Assembly (NCBI RefSeq): GCF_012295525.1
Contig: NZ_CP051167.1
Location: 2,976,001 to 3,040,000 of the forward strand
Origin: Oxynema aestuarii AP17
Lineage (GTDB): Bacteria > Cyanobacteriota > Cyanobacteriia > Cyanobacteriales > Laspinemataceae
Length of the DNA: 64,000 nucleotides
Direction of reading: 5' to 3'
Made by a program: the position numbers and the translations under genes. Below the pieces are notes generated by a model that searched no databases, was not told where the DNA came from, and saw nothing but the letters and a program-made list of their open reading frames with translations. Below are positions 61,905 through 64,000 of the stretch, piece by piece. Position 1 is the first letter of the stretch. Each line of letters opens with the position of its first letter.

Positions 61905-62948
61905 ATGACAGTTTCTTCCACTTCTGAAGCGATCGATACCCAGTTTTTACCGCCTGCCGATTCGCGAGACCGAATCAGTCAATTCATGCGATCGCTGCAA
62001 GATTCAATTTGTCACGGTTTAGAACAACTCGACGGGGTCAGCACCTTCAAGGAAGATTCTTGGGAGCGTCCCGAAGGCGGCGGCGGTCGCTCTCGGGTCA
62101 TTCGCGACGGTGGCATCTTCGAGCAAGGTGGCGTCAACTTCTCCGAAGTCTGGGGCAAACAGCTTCCCCCCTCGATCTTAAAACAACGGCCCGAAGCCGA
62201 AGGACACGGGTTCTACGCTACCGGAACCTCGATGGTCCTACACCCGCGCAATCCCTACATTCCCACCGTTCACCTGAACTATCGCTATTTTGAAGCCGGC
62301 CCGGTCTGGTGGTTTGGCGGCGGCGCCGACTTGACCCCCTACTATCCGTTTGCCGAAGATGCGGCCCATTTTCACCAAACCCTCAAAGCCGCCTGCGACC
62401 GACACGATCGCGAATATTATCCGGTGTTCAAGCGCTGGTGCGACGAATATTTCTATCTCAAACACCGCGACGAAGCGCGCGGGATCGGCGGCATTTTCTT
62501 CGACTACCAAGACGGTCGCGGACAACTCTATCGCGGTCCGGACCCGGACGGTCTGGCAGCACAATACAGCCAGAAATTAGGCGAAATCGAGCCGCGCGAC
62601 TGGGAAAGCTTGTTCGGCTTCATTCGCGACTGCGGCGACGCCTTCCTCCCCGCTTACCGCCCCATTGTCGAACGCCGCCGCTCGATGGAGTACGGCGATC
62701 GCGAGCGCAATTTCCAACTCTACCGCCGGGGCCGCTATGTAGAATTTAATCTCGTTTACGATCGCGGCACCATTTTCGGATTGCAAACTAACGGGCGCAC
62801 CGAATCGATCCTGATGTCCCTGCCTCCCTTGGTACGCTGGGAATACGGCTATCAACCCGAAGCGAATACTCCGGAAGCCGAACTTTACGAAACTTTCCTG
62901 AAACCGCAAAATTGGTCCGAGTGGACTGCTAGTACCTCGAAAGTCTAA
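61905..62948 (+). CDS. hemF: Oxygen-dependent coproporphyrinogen III oxidase
   Basis: The 347-residue protein matches HemF. Landmarks are [71 protein letters not shown] and the C-terminal [20 protein letters not shown]. It oxidatively decarboxylates coproporphyrinogen III to protoporphyrinogen IX for haem and chlorophyll, using oxygen. Catalytic His residues are visible. Length is typical for cyanobacteria. The ATG at 61905 has a GAGATT-like spacer but no perfect Shine-Dalgarno. Confidence 0.97.
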   Translation: MTVSSTSEAIDTQFLPPADSRDRISQFMRSLQDSICHGLEQLDGVSTFKEDSWERPEGGGGRSRVIRDGGIFEQGGVNFSEVWGKQLPPSILKQRPEAEGHGFYATGTSMVLHPRNPYIPTVHLNYRYFEAGPVWWFGGGADLTPYYPFAEDAAHFHQTLKAACDRHDREYYPVFKRWCDEYFYLKHRDEARGIGGIFFDYQDGRGQLYRGPDPDGLAAQYSQKLGEIEPRDWESLFGFIRDCGDAFLPAYRPIVERRRSMEYGDRERNFQLYRRGRYVEFNLVYDRGTIFGLQTNGRTESILMSLPPLVRWEYGYQPEANTPEAELYETFLKPQNWSEWTASTSKV

Positions 62949-62997
62949 GCTAAACTACGTAAGCGAGGTAGGCTAACTAGCGTAACAGGGAGGGTCC

Positions 62998-63366
62998 GTG
63001 ATCCATATCGAGCAGAAAACCCACACGACCCAAGACGGGACGACCGTGATTGTCTTGGCGCCAACTGGACGCCTCGACATCACGACGGCATGGCAATTTC
63101 GCCTCAAATTGCAGGAGTGCATCTCTAAACTGAGCCGTCACATCGTCGTCAACCTGGGTCAAGTTAACTTTATCGACAGCTCCGGTCTGACGTCGCTAGT
63201 GGCAGGCATGAGAGATGCCGACAAAGTGAAAGGCAGTTTTCGCATTTGTAACGTTCACCCCGAAGCCAAATTGGTGTTTGAGGTGACGATGATGGATTCC
63301 GTTTTTGAAATTTTTGAAACGGAAGAAGAAGCACTCGAAGGCGTGCCGCGCATTCCGAGTGCTTGA
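62998..63366 (+). CDS. STAS-domain anti-sigma factor antagonist (second copy)
   Basis: This 122-residue protein starts GTG 62998 with AGGGAGGG upstream. It has LAPTGRLDITTAWQFRLKLQ and NFIDSSGLTSLVAGMRDAD, with the phosphoacceptor Ser in DSSGL. It is the same domain and length as the ATT-start STAS protein at 35320-35688 but diverged. It follows hemF by 49 bases on the same strand. No PP2C phosphatase or RsbW-type kinase lies in the window. Confidence 0.9.
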   Translation: MIHIEQKTHTTQDGTTVIVLAPTGRLDITTAWQFRLKLQECISKLSRHIVVNLGQVNFIDSSGLTSLVAGMRDADKVKGSFRICNVHPEAKLVFEVTMMDSVFEIFETEEEALEGVPRIPSA

Positions 63367-63454
63367 TGGAGAACCGAGATGGACGATCGCCGAATGACAA
63401 TGCGTTTGCGTTGACCTCGGCATCGGAAATCTCAATTCTCCACCGCCATCGGCT

Positions 63455-64000
63455 TCAAGGGGTCAGTTCCCCGGCAAAATCTTGGAGCTTGCGAAACTCA
63501 AATGGACCGAGTAAGGCACCCCATAAGGGTTTGCCCGTCTCAGGGTCTATGCCTTTGTCGTGACTGAGCAATCGATCGGCAGAAACGTCAAATCCGAGAT
63601 GGACTTGGCGAATTTGTCCTTCGTAGCTGAAGCAACAGCGTGCCGACTCCGGCAACACTGCCGAAAACTCATCGCTGCCATCCGCTCGCGATCGCCGAGT
63701 GACGGTGAGCTTGCACCCCGGTAGCCGCTCTAAGGCAGTCGGGGTGAGTGCTTCGAGTAATTTCGGGTGGCGTCCGGCGCCTCGGTAGGCTCCGGGGTCT
63801 TCGAGCATGTAATAGTGCACGACGAACTCGGGTGGGCGATCGCCCGCCTCTCCCGGTTCGGTAACGGCTTTCAGTTCCATCAGGCGCGGTCGGTACGCCT
63901 GTTCGAGGTTGACGACACTCGCTTGTTCGGCAAACAACACTAAACTGTTTTCGCCGAAAAGAGGGTGCGGTACGGGTCGTTGCCACAATCGTAAGTGGAC
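63455..64000 (-). CDS. cpcT: CpcT/CpeT-type chromophore lyase (N-terminus outside window)
   Basis: The frame reads to the window edge, so the N-terminus is missing. The visible 181 residues contain HLRLWQRPVPHPLFGENSLV, VNLEQAYRPRLMELK, LERLPGCKLTV and DKGIDPETGKPLWGALLGPF, which match CpcT/CpeT lyases. These attach phycocyanobilin or phycoerythrobilin to Cys of phycobiliprotein beta subunits. CpcT and CpeT cannot be told apart here. It ends about 90 bases from the STAS gene. Confidence 0.85.
   Translation of the reverse strand, partial: VHLRLWQRPVPHPLFGENSLVLFAEQASVVNLEQAYRPRLMELKAVTEPGEAGDRPPEFVVHYYMLEDPGAYRGAGRHPKLLEALTPTALERLPGCKLTVTRRSRADGSDEFSAVLPESARCCFSYEGQIRQVHLGFDVSADRLLSHDKGIDPETGKPLWGALLGPFEFRKLQDFAGELTP

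Noticed and set aside
1..64000. CRISPR array or Cas genes
   Set aside because: No regularly spaced repeat-spacer array or Cas protein was found; the repeats seen are palindromic mini-repeats or short tandem units.
1..64000. tRNA or rRNA genes
   Set aside because: No cloverleaf or rRNA segment was recognised by eye; a short TTCGAACC near 37568 is not backed by a tRNA structure. A tRNA-finding program would be decisive.

Overview
The window reads as chromosomal DNA of a cyanobacterium, probably filamentous and non-heterocystous. The octamer GCGATCGC (HIP1) occurs throughout, in genes and spacers alike. Many genes are cyanobacterial hallmarks: ndhS, pxcA/cemA, a GntR regulator of the PlmA type, a CpcT/CpeT-type bilin lyase, DUF1816, DUF3318, a cyanobacterial-type GT2 glycolipid synthase and an HpsL-like polysaccharide membrane protein. 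The genus is not determined; the lineage is inferred from gene content and repeat type.

Layout. Positions 1-4240 (all minus) are a defence-type operon: hsdM, a small antitoxin, a PIN-domain toxin, a relic of a second hsdM 3' end, hsdS, DUF6883 and DUF4926 (cut by the window edge). No hsdR is present. Positions 4685-10976 hold tsaB, a Ser/Thr kinase overlapping by 4 bases a MazG-like partner, a 2Fe-2S ferredoxin and a TPR protein. An IS200/IS605-type tnpB (10999-12274) is broken by a palindromic mini-repeat. Positions 12894-22726 carry dnaX, a GT2 glycosyltransferase, plmA, an HpsL-like protein, a PPOX-family flavoprotein, moaA and rpsD. A candidate 27-residue small ORF lies between rpsD and its terminator. 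Positions 22843-33294 hold a Cys-repeat secreted protein, a RecB/UvrD-like P-loop protein, pxcA, a pentapeptide protein, radC, a periplasmic binding protein, a class A beta-lactamase-like protein, an alpha/beta hydrolase and DUF1816. Positions 33388-42795 carry rlmB, mrnC, a STAS protein that appears to start at ATT, carA, a retropepsin-like protein, trpD, a histidine kinase and queE. Then come DUF3318 and a 6.1-kb tamB-type gene (44112-50231), a Ser-rich membrane protein, and an accessory stretch with a MITE-like inverted repeat and an IS607 element with overlapping tnpA and tnpB (to about 54229). The right end (54338-64000) holds a YbjN-like protein, a YheT-like hydrolase, a chemoreceptor, a HAS-barrel-like protein, ndhS, rodA, an Mrp/ApbC ATPase, hemF, a second STAS protein and a partial CpcT/CpeT lyase.

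Functionally this is mostly housekeeping (translation, tRNA and rRNA modification, cofactor, amino-acid and nucleotide synthesis, envelope growth, photosynthesis support) plus signalling. The accessory material sits in three places: the restriction-modification/toxin operon at the left edge, the decayed tnpB, and the IS607 region. Short palindromic repeats have entered both spacers and coding sequence. The most unusual points are the hsdM relic with a toxin-antitoxin pair wedged into the RM operon, the ATT-start STAS gene, the palindromic repeat inside the MazG-like gene, and the candidate small protein after rpsD.
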